Shown here: piece by piece, positions 8,863 to 18,189 of the stretch | Layout: every line of letters begins with the position of its first letter | Numbering within the stretch: position 1 is the stretch's first letter | Assembly: GCF_019160155.1 (NCBI RefSeq) | Contig: NZ_JAFNIH010000019.1 | Span: 372,001-436,000 of the forward strand | From: Pinisolibacter aquiterrae | Lineage (GTDB): Bacteria; Pseudomonadota; Alphaproteobacteria; Rhizobiales; Ancalomicrobiaceae | Length of the DNA: 64,000 nucleotides | Direction of reading: 5' to 3' | Notes under the pieces: generated by a model | Told to the model about the DNA's origin: nothing | Databases searched by the model: none | Seen by the model: the letters and a program-made list of their open reading frames with translations, nothing else | Program-made: the position numbers and the translations under genes

Positions 8863-10853
8863 CCGCCCGTCGTCTCGGCTCCACGCTCGCGCTCCTCGGC
8901 TCCTTCGCCGCCGCCCCCGCCGTCGCGCTCGACCGGGCCGGCTGGTCGCAGGCGACGCTCGACGCCGGCGCCATGACCCGCGAGGACGCCGATCGCGCCT
9001 TCGCCGCCCCGCCGGTCGACCCGGCGGTGTCGCGCAGCGACGCCCGCGTCGACGAGAGCGCGCTGCGCTATTACGCCTCTCAGCACGCCACGGCCCGGGT
9101 CGAGGCCGAGATCCGTCGCCTGCGCGCGCTCTATCCCGGCTGGGAGCCGCCGGCCGATCTCTATCGCCCCGGCGCCTCCGACGAACAGGCCCTGTGGGAC
9201 CTCTACGGCAAGGACCAGATCGACCAGTTGAAGCTCGAGATCGAGCGCCGCGGCGCCCGCCAGCCGGGTTGGCGCCCGTCCCAGGACATGGTCGACAAGC
9301 TCCGCCGCAAGGAACTGCGCAACGAACTGGTCAAGGCCTCCGACGCCGCCGATTGGGCCGAGGTGCTGAAGACCGCCGAGCGCGATCCGCTCCTGGTCGG
9401 CGCCGACGATCTCGACGTCACCTGGCGTCTCGCCGAGGCCTCCGCGAAGACCGGCGCCCGTGACCACGCCCTCGAGCTCTACAAGCTCGCGCTCGCCGGC
9501 GCCAAGACCGCCGAGGAACGCTCCGGCACCGTGCGCAAGGCCCTCGCCGTGCTCGGCGCCGACGCCGCCGGCCCCCTCTTCGCCGACGAGCGCAAGGACC
9601 CCGACGGCAAGGGCGAGTTCGAGGCCCTGCGCGTCGACGTCGCCCGCGCCGCCCTCGGCGACTGGCTGAAGGCCGACGCCGGCAAGCCCGTGCCCCCGGC
9701 CGACCTCGACCGCCTGACCAAGACCGCGTCCGCCACCGACGGCACCGCCGACGATGCCGCCCTGCTCGGCTGGGTCGCCCATCGCCGCAAGGACTGGAAG
9801 ACCGCTCAGCGCTGGTTCGATCTCGCCGCCGACCACGGCGGCGGCGCCAAGGCGGTGCTCGGCGGCGTGCTGGTGCGCGAGGCGAGCGGCCGCCACGCCG
9901 AGGCCCTGACCCTCGCCATGACGCAGATCGACGATCCGGAAGTCGGCGCGCTGTTCCTCGACCTGATGGGCGCCGACCTGACCCGGCCGAACCCCGGCAC
10001 CGTCCCCGCCGATCGCCTCGCCCGCTACGCGGCGCTGACCGAGAAGCTCGAATCCGGCGACGCCGCCCAGGCGCTCGCCTGGTACGCCCACGGCGCCCGC
10101 CAATATCGCGCCGCCGCCGCCTGGTTCGCCAAGTCGATGGCCTGGCGCCCGTCGGTGAAGTCGGCCGAAGGCCACCTCCTGGCGCTCGCCGCCCTCGGTG
10201 AGAAGAAGGACTTCGCCCGGCTCGAGACCGATTATCGCGGCCGTTTCCCCGACCTGCCGCGCCTCGTCACCTCCGATCCGAACGCCCACCGCGCCGTCGC
10301 CAAGGCCGCGCCGGTCGAACCGAAGCGTTCCTGCTCGACGCTGGTCGCCGAACGAATCCTGCGCTCCTCCGGATCGCCCGCCGACGCCCTCGCCGCCGGC
10401 TGGTGCCTGATGGATCAGAAGCGCGCGGAAGAGGCCGCCGTCGCCTTCGAGGCGGCGCGCCGGGGCGATCCCCGCATCGCCGCGGAAGCCGCCTATGGTC
10501 AGGCGCTCGCCCACCTGCGCTCGGGCCGCACCGACGACGCCGCTCGGGTCGCCGCCTCGGGCGGCCTCACCCCGGCGCGCCGCGACGAGATCGGCCGCAT
10601 CGTGCTCGCCCAGCAGGCGATCGCCAATTTCGACCGTCAGGCGTGGAGCGCCACCCTCGACGTGCTCGACCGCCGCCGCGCCCATGTCTCCGAGCCGCGC
10701 GACCTGATGACCATGCGCGCCTGGTCGCTCTATCACCTCGGCCGGCGCGCGGACGCCTTCGAGATCTTCACCCTACTCGACCGCCAGCTCTCCACGCGCG
10801 AGAGCCGCGCCGGCCTCGCCGCCACCGGCCCCCTCGCCTATGGGAGGAGCTGA
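8853..10853 (+). CDS. TPR protein of the cellulose operon (BcsK-like)
   Basis: This 666-residue exported protein has a signal peptide (LALLGSFAAAPAVALD) followed by many degenerate TPR or SEL1-like helical repeats to the end. It sits where gammaproteobacterial operons encode BcsC, but it is shorter and has no C-terminal outer-membrane beta-barrel that I can see. The known type III operons of Agrobacterium and relatives carry a TPR-only protein, BcsK, at this position, so I infer the same role as periplasmic scaffold. Two cysteines in RSCSTLV and GWCLMD are the only notable ones. It overlaps bcsZ by 10 bases and precedes bcsN by one base. Confidence 0.8.
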   Translation: MLVTARRLGSTLALLGSFAAAPAVALDRAGWSQATLDAGAMTREDADRAFAAPPVDPAVSRSDARVDESALRYYASQHATARVEAEIRRLRALYPGWEPPADLYRPGASDEQALWDLYGKDQIDQLKLEIERRGARQPGWRPSQDMVDKLRRKELRNELVKASDAADWAEVLKTAERDPLLVGADDLDVTWRLAEASAKTGARDHALELYKLALAGAKTAEERSGTVRKALAVLGADAAGPLFADERKDPDGKGEFEALRVDVARAALGDWLKADAGKPVPPADLDRLTKTASATDGTADDAALLGWVAHRRKDWKTAQRWFDLAADHGGGAKAVLGGVLVREASGRHAEALTLAMTQIDDPEVGALFLDLMGADLTRPNPGTVPADRLARYAALTEKLESGDAAQALAWYAHGARQYRAAAAWFAKSMAWRPSVKSAEGHLLALAALGEKKDFARLETDYRGRFPDLPRLVTSDPNAHRAVAKAAPVEPKRSCSTLVAERILRSSGSPADALAAGWCLMDQKRAEEAAVAFEAARRGDPRIAAEAAYGQALAHLRSGRTDDAARVAASGGLTPARRDEIGRIVLAQQAIANFDRQAWSATLDVLDRRRAHVSEPRDLMTMRAWSLYHLGRRADAFEIFTLLDRQLSTRESRAGLAATGPLAYGRS

Positions 10854-10854
10854 C

Positions 10855-11817
10855 ATGCTCAGGCTCTCGTCCGCCCTCGTCCTCACCGTCCCCGCCGCCC
10901 TGGCCGGCCTCGCGCTCGCCGGCTGCTCGGTCGCGCCGACGACCGGCCTGACCACCGCCTCGACGCCGGCCTCGACCCTCGGCGTGGCGCTGACGCCCGA
11001 TCGGGCGCTCGCCGCCCTGCCGCCGGAGGCCGGATCCGTGGTCTCGGTGGTCGAGCGCCGCACCGGCGGCGACGGCCTCGTCCAGACCATCACGCTCGCC
11101 GGCGACCCCGGCAGTCGCGGCGACGACCGCATCGAGGTCACCCGCCGCGAGGCCTCGGGCACGGCCACGAACACCCGCGTCGACGTCGAGACCATCGAGG
11201 CGGAAATGGCCGAGGCCCTGCCGGGCGTCGCCATGACCGTGTCGCCGCGCGTCGTCACCACGCCCACCGGCCCGGTCGGCGTCGCCACCGGCAGCGCCGG
11301 CGACGGCACCACCTGCCTCTATGCCTGGAGCAACGCCCGCACCCGCGCTCGCGCGACGCCGGCCGCGAGCTTCCTCGGCCTCCAAGTCGCCTCGGTGTCG
11401 AGCGACGAGATGACGGTGCGCGTCCGCCTGTGCCGGCGCGGCCTCGGCCCGGATCGCCTGATCGGCCTCGCCGAGGGCCTGCGCCTGCGCACCGACGGCG
11501 TCCTCGCCGATCCGGCCGCCGGCGGACGCCGCGTCGCCGGGAGCGATGCCCTCGCCAGCGCCGGTTACGGCGGCACCGTCGCCGGCGCCGGTTACGGAGG
11601 CTCCGCCGCCGGCCCCGAGGCGGCCCCGCTGCCGGCCTATGTGCCCTCCGCCCCTCGCCGCGTCGTCGACCGGACCCCGCCGAAGGCGACCGAGCCGAGA
11701 CACGCCGTGGCGAAACCGCGCGCCGTCGAAGCCTCCGCGAAGCCGGCGCCCGCGAAACCCGCTCCCGAGACGCCCGCCACGGTTGCCGCGCCGATCCCGC
11801 TCCCCTCCGGCGGCTGA
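10855..11817 (+). CDS. bcsN: Cellulose biosynthesis lipoprotein BcsN
   Basis: BcsN is a component of the cellulose operons of Rhizobiales; its molecular role is not established. The 320 residues start with a lipoprotein signal whose lipobox LAGC puts the lipidated cysteine near residue 24. A globular domain with TTCLYAWSN, typical of BcsN, follows. The C-terminal 80 or so residues are low-complexity Gly/Tyr/Ala then Pro/Lys/Ala-rich and probably disordered, perhaps spanning the periplasm. GGGAGGAG lies 5 bases before the ATG. It is the last gene of the bcs operon. Confidence 0.85.
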   Translation: MLRLSSALVLTVPAALAGLALAGCSVAPTTGLTTASTPASTLGVALTPDRALAALPPEAGSVVSVVERRTGGDGLVQTITLAGDPGSRGDDRIEVTRREASGTATNTRVDVETIEAEMAEALPGVAMTVSPRVVTTPTGPVGVATGSAGDGTTCLYAWSNARTRARATPAASFLGLQVASVSSDEMTVRVRLCRRGLGPDRLIGLAEGLRLRTDGVLADPAAGGRRVAGSDALASAGYGGTVAGAGYGGSAAGPEAAPLPAYVPSAPRRVVDRTPPKATEPRHAVAKPRAVEASAKPAPAKPAPETPATVAAPIPLPSGG

Positions 11818-12025
11818 CCGCGACGCCTCCACGCGACCGGCGCCACACGCGACCGACGCCGCCGCCGCGACGCGCGACGCCGGTCGTGCGTGCGACGAGG
11901 GATCCCGTCTTCGAATGATCGAGGGGCTGCGCCTGCGCGGCCGACGCGGCCGGTGCGCACCGCCGGTCACCGCGCGGATCGCGGGCGAGAAGCCGCCGCC
12001 GTCCCGTCCGGACGGCCGCGACGGG

Positions 12026-13168
12026 TCAGGAGGTCGGCGTCTCGGAACTCGCCGCCACTTCGCCCCCGCGCGAGAGGCGGCGACGCGTCGTCGCCACGAC
12101 CCGCCGAGCGACCGCCCGCAGGCGCCGCGCGAAGGCGCGCAGGCGCAGATAGGCGAGACCCTTGAAGGTCAGCGGCGTCTGCAACTCGTAGAGCTTCTCG
12201 ACGTCGACACCGAAGTCGGTCTTGTAGGGCTCGTCGCCGATGGTGAAGTCGTAGACGGTGACGCCGCGCGCGCACAGGAGCGCGATCGAGCTCTCGATCG
12301 CCAGGAGCCCCGGCGACCAATTCTTGAAGTCGCCGTCGTGCGCGACCACCAGGAGCTGGAACGTGTCGTCGGTGAGCGTGCCGAAGCAGCCCGCCAGAAG
12401 TCGCCCGTCGAGGGTCAGCCGGCCCACGCGGGCGATGTCGGTGTGGAGGCACAGCGAGCGATAGAACGCCCCGATCCGCGCCGCGTTCTCCGGGTCGGCC
12501 CGTTCGGCGAAACGATTGCCGCGCCATTCCAGGATCCGGTCGAGGGTCGGCAGCGCCTCCGGCCCGGAATCGAGCGCGAATTCGAGGCTGCCCTTGTTCT
12601 GCAGCTTCTTGCGCTTCTTGGCGAGCGTCCGGCGATGGGTCGGATTGAACCGCGTCGCGGCGAATTTCTCGAAGTCGCCGTCGGCCGGCAGCGGCAAGGG
12701 ATGGCGGGTGAATTTCGAGGCCTTGAGCCCGTCGACCTCCATCAGCGGATTGCCGATGTCGCCGACCACAGAAGGGAGTTTCTCGAGCTCCAGCAGGTCG
12801 GCCTTCGGCAGGGCGTGGAGCAGATCGGTCCACAACACCTTCATGTCGTCGCGCGTCGGCACGAAATTCTTCGACAGAACCGGCGCGTTGTAGTCGGAGA
12901 CGCCGGAATCCCAGGCCTTGAGACGTACGATGCCGCCGCGGTTCTCCACCACCAGCGGCAGCACGAAGACCGGCTCGCCGGTCCGCGAATCCTCGATCGA
13001 GGCGGCATAGATCTCCGATGGCGCGGCCGCGAAGGACCCGAACCACGTTTCCAGCCATTGCGCGCGCTGGAACGGCGAGCGCTCCAGATCGGCGCGATCC
13101 ACTCCGACGAGCCGCGCGATCTCTGCCGGGTCCTTGCGGACCGAGACGCGCCAGTTCGAATTCGACAT
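12026..13168 (-). CDS. GNAT-type acyltransferase, CelD/BcsL family
   Basis: The 380-residue cytosolic protein has the double-GNAT layout of the CelD/BcsL (COG5653) family. The N-terminal half contains RLKAWDSGVSDYNAPVL. In the C-terminal half, FNPTHRRTLAKKRKKL precedes a second fold with RLTLDGRLLAGCFG, WSPGLLAIESSIALL and YDFTIGDEPYKTDFG. Members are found near polysaccharide genes and are thought to acylate sugars or aminoacylate products. Here the gene converges on the bcs operon with 208 bases between stops, so a role in modifying cellulose or another surface glycan is likely but inferred. The C-terminus is an Arg-rich tail. Confidence 0.8.
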   Translation of the reverse strand: MSNSNWRVSVRKDPAEIARLVGVDRADLERSPFQRAQWLETWFGSFAAAPSEIYAASIEDSRTGEPVFVLPLVVENRGGIVRLKAWDSGVSDYNAPVLSKNFVPTRDDMKVLWTDLLHALPKADLLELEKLPSVVGDIGNPLMEVDGLKASKFTRHPLPLPADGDFEKFAATRFNPTHRRTLAKKRKKLQNKGSLEFALDSGPEALPTLDRILEWRGNRFAERADPENAARIGAFYRSLCLHTDIARVGRLTLDGRLLAGCFGTLTDDTFQLLVVAHDGDFKNWSPGLLAIESSIALLCARGVTVYDFTIGDEPYKTDFGVDVEKLYELQTPLTFKGLAYLRLRAFARRLRAVARRVVATTRRRLSRGGEVAASSETPTS

Positions 13169-13247
13169 CGGTGAGAGCCCCCTTCCCGTCGCTGCACTCT
13201 ATCCGATCGATCGCTAAGAATTCGCCAAGGGCGGAGGGCGCATGTCG

Positions 13248-14078
13248 TCACGGCAGATCGATCGCCGCGCGCGGCACCACCCCGCCGATCGCCCGGGTGA
13301 CGCGCGCCGCCGCCGCCGCCACCACCGGCCCCAGCGCCGCGAGCCGCTCCGGCCCGATCCGTTGACACGGACCCGAGATCGAGAGCCCCGCCACCGCCTC
13401 GCCGGTCTCGTCGTAGATCGCCGCCGCGATGCAGCGCATGCCGGGATTGCGCTCCTCGTCGTCGAGCGCGAAGCCGCGCGCCCGGATCTCGTCGAGAGCG
13501 GCGATCAGGCGCGCCGGTTCGGTGATCGTCGCCGGGGTGAAGGCTTCGAGCCTGCGTCCGCGCAACCATCGTGCCACCCGCTCCGGCGCCTGCGCCGCCA
13601 GGAGCGCCTTGCCGATCCCCGAGGCATGAGCCGCCCGCCGCTCGCCGGAGCGGAAGAAGGCGCGGATCGGCTCGCGGCTCTCCACCTGTTCGATGAAGAC
13701 CACGTCGCCGCCCTCGAAGAGGCCGATGTTGGCGGTCTCGCCGGTCTCCTCCATCAGATCGCGCATCACCGGCCGCGCCGCCGCCGCCGGCTTCGACCGG
13801 CGCTGGAACGCCTGACCGACCCGGAACGCCTCGACCCCGATCGCCCAGGTGCGGTCGTCGTCGTTGGTCTCCACGAAACCATGCGCGGCGAGCGTCGCCA
13901 GCAGACGATGCGCCGTCGAGGGCGGCAGCCCGACCCGCTCGGCGATCGCCGTCAGCGTCGCCCCGTCGCTCTCCGCGATCGCCGCCACCAGCCGCAGCGC
14001 CCGGTCGAGCGACTGCACCGCCCCGCCGGTCTCGCCCCGGTTCGACCCGCTGCCCTTCGGCCTGCCCCTCGGCGCCAT
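13248..14078 (-). CDS. IclR-family transcriptional regulator, probably of glyoxylate genes
   Basis: The 276-residue protein has an N-terminal winged helix (ALRLVAAIAESDGATLTAIAERVGLPPSTAHRLLATLAAHGFV) and a C-terminal ligand domain with GETANIGLFEGGDVVFIEQVES, HASGIGKALLA and GMRCIAAAIYDETGEAVAGLSISGP. This is the standard IclR layout. The ATG at 14078 is preferred because GGGGGAGG lies 5 bases upstream; a GTG two codons earlier touches that site. It is transcribed away from glcB across a 209-base region with TGGAAAT half-sites. Related regulators sense glyoxylate or acetyl-CoA-linked metabolites; control of glcB and glcDEFG is inferred from position. Confidence 0.88.
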   Translation of the reverse strand: MAPRGRPKGSGSNRGETGGAVQSLDRALRLVAAIAESDGATLTAIAERVGLPPSTAHRLLATLAAHGFVETNDDDRTWAIGVEAFRVGQAFQRRSKPAAAARPVMRDLMEETGETANIGLFEGGDVVFIEQVESREPIRAFFRSGERRAAHASGIGKALLAAQAPERVARWLRGRRLEAFTPATITEPARLIAALDEIRARGFALDDEERNPGMRCIAAAIYDETGEAVAGLSISGPCQRIGPERLAALGPVVAAAAARVTRAIGGVVPRAAIDLP

Positions 14079-14126
14079 CTCCACCTCCCCCGAAAAGCGA
14101 GTCGCACGCGACCCCGCGCGAAGCTC

Positions 14127-14196
14127 TGGAAATCCGATTTCTCATTCATGATCATGGAATTGACCCGTGTCGACGGGAAAATGAAAAACATTTCCA
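14127..14196. promoter_or_regulatory. Candidate IclR operator region between iclR and glcB
   Basis: TGGAAAT at 14127-14133 starts a small palindrome, GAAATCCGATTTC. An inverted copy, ATTTCCA, lies at 14190-14196. Between them is the 10-bp palindrome CATGATCATG near 14147-14156. E. coli IclR binds TGGAAAT/ATTTCCA half-sites, so these are plausible operators. The stretch is AT-richer than its surroundings and probably carries both divergent promoters. Confidence 0.45.
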
Positions 14197-14287
14197 GAAA
14201 AATTGACCCGCGCCCGCTCCTCCGCCATCTTGGGGACCGACACGACACGCCCGCGCCGCTCACGCGCCGCCTCTCGGGGAAACCGCC

Positions 14288-16441
14288 ATGGCCCACCTCC
14301 GCATCGAAGATCTCTCCATCGACGACCGCCTCGTCGCCTTCGTCGAGACCGAGGCCCTGCCCGAGACCGGCATCGCCCCCGCCGCCTTCTGGGCCGGCCT
14401 CGCCGCCCTTCTGCGCGACCTCGCCCCGAAGAACGCGGCGCTCCTCGCCACCCGCGACGCGCTCCAGGCGAAGATCGACGCCTGGCACGCCGAACGGCGC
14501 GGCCGTCCCCACGACGCCGCCGCCTATCGCGCCTTCCTCGAGGAGATCGGCTACCTCCTGCCCGAGCCGACCGCCCACCCGGTCGAGACCGCGAACGTCG
14601 ATCCCGAGATCGCCACCCTCGCCGGGCCGCAGCTGGTCGTTCCGATCGACAATGCCCGTTACGCCCTGAACGCCGCCAACGCCCGCTGGGGCAGCCTCTA
14701 CGACGCGCTCTACGGCACCGACGCGCTCGGCGACGCGCCGACCGCCAAGGGCTTCGACCCGGCCCGGGGCCTGCGCGTCGTCGCCGCCGCCAAGGCCCAT
14801 CTCGACACGATCGCGCCGCTCGCCGCCGGCGGCTGGGCCGACGTCGTCGGCTTCGCGATCGAGGGCGGCGCGCTGCGGCTCTCGCTCTGCGACGATCGCG
14901 AGACCGACCTCGCCGACCCCGCCGCCTTCGCCGGCTATCGCGGCGAGCACGAGCGCCCGACCGCCCTGCTCTTGCGCCACCACGGCCTCCACGCCGAGGT
15001 GATCGTCGACCGCTCGACCCCGGTCGGGGCGACCGACCCGGCCGGAATCTCCGACGTGATCCTGGAATCGGCGCTCTCCACCATCATGGACATGGAGGAC
15101 TCGGTCGCCGCCGTCGATGCCGCCGACAAGGTCGCGGTCTATCGCAACTGGCTCGGCCTGATGAAGGGCACCCTCGAGGACACGTTCGAGAAGGGCGGCC
15201 GCACCATCCTGCGGCGCCTCAATGCCGACCGCGTCTGGGGCCGTCCCGACGGCGGCACCCTGACCCTTCCCGGCCGCTCGCTGATGCTGGTCCGCAACGT
15301 CGGCCATCACATGATGACCGACATGGTCCTCGACGCCGACGGCCGCGAGGTCCCCGAGACCATGGTCGACGCCGCGATCACCGCCGTGATCGCCCGCCAC
15401 GACCTGTTCGGCGCGCACGAGACGAAGAACAGCCGCGCCGGCTCGGTCTACATCGTCAAGCCGAAGCTGCACGGCCCCGCCGAAGTCGCGCTCGCCGACG
15501 GGCTCTTCGCCCGCGCCGAGGCGATCGCCGCCCTGCCGCGCGACACGCTCAAGATGGGCATCATGGACGAGGAGCGCCGCACCACGGTCAACCTCGCCGC
15601 CGCGATCGACGCCGCCCGCCGCCGCGTCTTCTTCATCAACACCGGCTTCCTCGACCGCACCGGCGACGAGATCCACACCGCCATGGAGGCCGGCCCGGTC
15701 GTCCGCAAGAACGCGATGAAGGCCGAGCCCTGGATCGCGGCCTATGAGAACGCCAACGTCGACGTCGGCCTGATGATGGGCCTGCCCGGCCATGCTCAGA
15801 TCGGCAAGGGCATGTGGGCCGCGCCCGACCGGATGGCCGACATGCTGACCCAGAAGGCGGCGCACCCGATGTCCGGCGCCTCGACCGCCTGGGTGCCCTC
15901 GCCGACGGCGGCGACGCTGCACGCGCTGCACTATCACGAGGTCGACGTCGCCGCCCGCCGCGCCGCCATCGCCGGCCGGCCGCGCGCCGCGCTCGACGAC
16001 ATCCTGACCCTGCCGCTGGCGACGTCGAACTTCGCACCCGACGCGGTCCGCGAGGAACTCGACAACAATGCCCAAGGCATCCTCGGCTACGTCGTGCGTT
16101 GGGTCGATCTCGGCGTCGGCTGCTCCAAGGTCCCGGACATCCACGACGTCGGTCTGATGGAAGACCGCGCGACGCTGCGCATCTCCTCCCAGCACATCGC
16201 CAACTGGCTCGCCCACGGCATCGTCTCCCGTGACGAGGTGATCGCCGCCCTGAAGCGCATGGCCGTGGTGGTCGATCGTCAGAACGCCGGCGACCCCGCC
16301 TATCGGCGGATGGCGCCCGCCTTCGACGGCCCCGCCTTCCGCGCCGCCGAGGCGCTGATCTTCGAGGGCCGCGCTCAACCCAACGGCTACACCGAGTTCG
16401 TGCTGACCCGGTTCCGCCGCGAGGCCAAGGCGCGCGGCTGA
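14288..16441 (+). CDS. glcB: Malate synthase G
   Basis: Malate synthase G condenses glyoxylate with acetyl-CoA to give malate. The 717-residue length and sequence fit the G isoform, a monomer. Visible family segments are [27 protein letters not shown] in the N-terminal region, [28 protein letters not shown], the repeated [14 protein letters not shown], and [15 protein letters not shown]. It draws glyoxylate from the GlcDEF complex encoded just downstream on the same strand, so the block converts glycolate to malate. Its stop codon TGA forms the first bases of a 127-bp hairpin element. Confidence 0.97.
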   Translation: MAHLRIEDLSIDDRLVAFVETEALPETGIAPAAFWAGLAALLRDLAPKNAALLATRDALQAKIDAWHAERRGRPHDAAAYRAFLEEIGYLLPEPTAHPVETANVDPEIATLAGPQLVVPIDNARYALNAANARWGSLYDALYGTDALGDAPTAKGFDPARGLRVVAAAKAHLDTIAPLAAGGWADVVGFAIEGGALRLSLCDDRETDLADPAAFAGYRGEHERPTALLLRHHGLHAEVIVDRSTPVGATDPAGISDVILESALSTIMDMEDSVAAVDAADKVAVYRNWLGLMKGTLEDTFEKGGRTILRRLNADRVWGRPDGGTLTLPGRSLMLVRNVGHHMMTDMVLDADGREVPETMVDAAITAVIARHDLFGAHETKNSRAGSVYIVKPKLHGPAEVALADGLFARAEAIAALPRDTLKMGIMDEERRTTVNLAAAIDAARRRVFFINTGFLDRTGDEIHTAMEAGPVVRKNAMKAEPWIAAYENANVDVGLMMGLPGHAQIGKGMWAAPDRMADMLTQKAAHPMSGASTAWVPSPTAATLHALHYHEVDVAARRAAIAGRPRAALDDILTLPLATSNFAPDAVREELDNNAQGILGYVVRWVDLGVGCSKVPDIHDVGLMEDRATLRISSQHIANWLAHGIVSRDEVIAALKRMAVVVDRQNAGDPAYRRMAPAFDGPAFRAAEALIFEGRAQPNGYTEFVLTRFRREAKARG

Positions 16442-16567
16442 TACCGAGTTCACGACGTTTCGACCCGTTCGAAACGTCGTGAACGAAGGCAAGCCCGACC
16501 GGGCGTCGGCCGGTCGGGCCGAAACCTCGGGCGATCCCGACGAGTCGGGATCGCCCGAGACTGGTAT
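16441..16567 (+). repeat. Stop-codon-associated three-hairpin element, copy 1
   Basis: An element of 127 bases starts on the last base of the glcB stop. ATACC at 16441-16445 pairs with GGTAT at 16563-16567. Inside are hairpin 1 (perfect 16-bp arms 16448-16463 and 16469-16484), a conserved core hairpin (10-bp arms 16493-16502 and 16510-16519), and hairpin 3 (perfect 15-bp arms 16526-16540 and 16545-16559, loop CGAG). A second copy follows the lacI-type gene at 27235. It may serve as a terminator or 3' stabiliser, or be a miniature mobile element. Confidence 0.85.
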
Positions 16568-16695
16568 GCGGCCACGAAACGATTGGAAAAGCGCGAGCGG
16601 GCGGCACGATTTCTCGGGCCGCCCGCTCGACGAACGTCCCGTCTCGAGACATTCATGACGGGGAAGGCCGCATCAGAGAGCCCGCGAGGAAACCC

Positions 16696-18189
16696 ATGTC
16701 GCTGACGATGCCCTTGCCCGAACCCGAGATCATGGCGGCGCGCGACGACATCGTCGCCCGCCTCCAGGCGATCCTGAAACCGTCGAGCGTCATCCACCTC
16801 GCCCGCGAACTCTCCCCCTACGAATGCGACGCCCTCACCATGTATCGCCAGACGCCGCTGGTGGTGGTGCTGCCGGAGACGGTGGAGGAGGTCGCCGCCG
16901 TCATGCGGCTCGCCGCCGAGCTGAACGTCAAGGTGGTGCCGCGCGGTTCGGGGACCTCGCTCTCCGGCGGATCGCTGCCGCTCGCCGACGGCATCCTGCT
17001 CGGTATGAGCAAGTTCAACCGCATCCTCGACGTCGATTTCGAGAACCGCTGCGCCCGCGTCCAGCCCGGCGTCACCAATCTCGCCATCACCAAGGCGGTC
17101 GAGCATCGCGGCTTCTATTACGCGCCCGATCCGTCCTCGCAGATCGCCTGCTCGATCGGCGGCAACATCGCCGAGAACGCCGGCGGCGTACATTGCCTCA
17201 AATACGGCCTCACCACCAACAACGTGCTCGGCGTGGAGATGGTGCTGATCGGCGGCGAGATCGTCCGTCTCGGCGGCAGGCATCTCGATTCGGAAGGTTA
17301 CGACCTGCTCGGCCTCGTCACCGGATCCGAAGGCCTGCTCGGCGTGATCACCGAGGTCACCGTGCGGATCCTGCAGAAGCCGGAGACGGCGCGCGGCGTC
17401 CTCCTCGGCTTCTCCTCCGTGAAGGCCGGCGCCGATTGCGTCGCCGCGATCATCGCCGCCGGCATCATCCCCGGCGGCATGGAGATGATGGACAAGCCCG
17501 CCATCGACGCCGCCGAGGCCTTCAAACCCTGCGGCTATCCGGAGGATGCCCAGGGCCTCGTCATCGTCGAGCTCGACGGCACCGCCGCCGAGGTCGACCA
17601 TCTCTGCGGCGAGGTCGCCAAGATCGCGGAAGCCGCCGGCGCCACCTCGATCCGCACTTCGAACTCCGACGCCGAGCGGATCGGCTTCTGGTTCGGCCGC
17701 AAGAACGCCTTCCCCGCCGTCGGCGCGATCGGCCCGGACTATCTCTGCATGGACGGCACGATCCCGCGCGGCCGCCTCGCCGAGGTGCTGACCGGCATGG
17801 GCGCTCTCGCCGCCGAACACGGCCTGCGCGTCGCCAACGTGTTTCATGCCGGCGACGGCAATCTCCATCCGCTGATCCTCTACGATGCGGCGATCCCCGG
17901 CGACATCGAGAAGGCCGAGGCCTTCGGCGCCGACATCCTGCGCCTCTGCGTCGCCGTCGGCGGGGTCCTGACCGGCGAGCACGGCGTCGGCGTCGAGAAG
18001 CGCGACTTGATGGGCGAGATGTTCGATTCCGTCGATCTCGGCCAGCAGGAGCGGGTCAAATGCGCCTTTGACGAGAACCACCGCCTCAACCCGGGCAAGG
18101 TCTTCCCGACGCTCCACCGCTGCGCCGAGATGGGCTTCATGCACGTCCGCTCCGGTGACCTGCCCTTCCCCGAGATCCCGAGGTTCTGA
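16696..18189 (+). CDS. glcD: Glycolate oxidase subunit GlcD (FAD-linked)
   Basis: GlcD is the FAD-binding catalytic subunit of glycolate dehydrogenase, which oxidises glycolate to glyoxylate and passes electrons to the membrane quinone pool through GlcE and GlcF. The 497 residues show a PCMH-type FAD domain (VVPRGSGTSLSGGSLP, PDPSSQIACSIGGNIAENAGG, GLVTGSEGLLGVITE) and a C-terminal cap ending in FHAGDGNLHPLILYD and LTGEHGVGVEKRD. These are standard for the family. The TGA of glcD shares its A with the ATG of glcE, so the two are coupled. Confidence 0.96.
   Translation: MSLTMPLPEPEIMAARDDIVARLQAILKPSSVIHLARELSPYECDALTMYRQTPLVVVLPETVEEVAAVMRLAAELNVKVVPRGSGTSLSGGSLPLADGILLGMSKFNRILDVDFENRCARVQPGVTNLAITKAVEHRGFYYAPDPSSQIACSIGGNIAENAGGVHCLKYGLTTNNVLGVEMVLIGGEIVRLGGRHLDSEGYDLLGLVTGSEGLLGVITEVTVRILQKPETARGVLLGFSSVKAGADCVAAIIAAGIIPGGMEMMDKPAIDAAEAFKPCGYPEDAQGLVIVELDGTAAEVDHLCGEVAKIAEAAGATSIRTSNSDAERIGFWFGRKNAFPAVGAIGPDYLCMDGTIPRGRLAEVLTGMGALAAEHGLRVANVFHAGDGNLHPLILYDAAIPGDIEKAEAFGADILRLCVAVGGVLTGEHGVGVEKRDLMGEMFDSVDLGQQERVKCAFDENHRLNPGKVFPTLHRCAEMGFMHVRSGDLPFPEIPRF

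Noticed and set aside
8853-10853. Naming the TPR gene bcsC
   Set aside because: The C-terminal outer-membrane barrel expected for BcsC is not visible and the protein is far too short.
12000-12025. GTCCCGTCCGGACGGCCGCGACGGG as a bcs terminator
   Set aside because: Pairing is short and broken, with no T tract on either strand; not listed as a feature.
13952-16492. Long minus-strand open frame opposite malate synthase
   Set aside because: It is the antisense of a well-conserved glcB frame and has no domain of its own.
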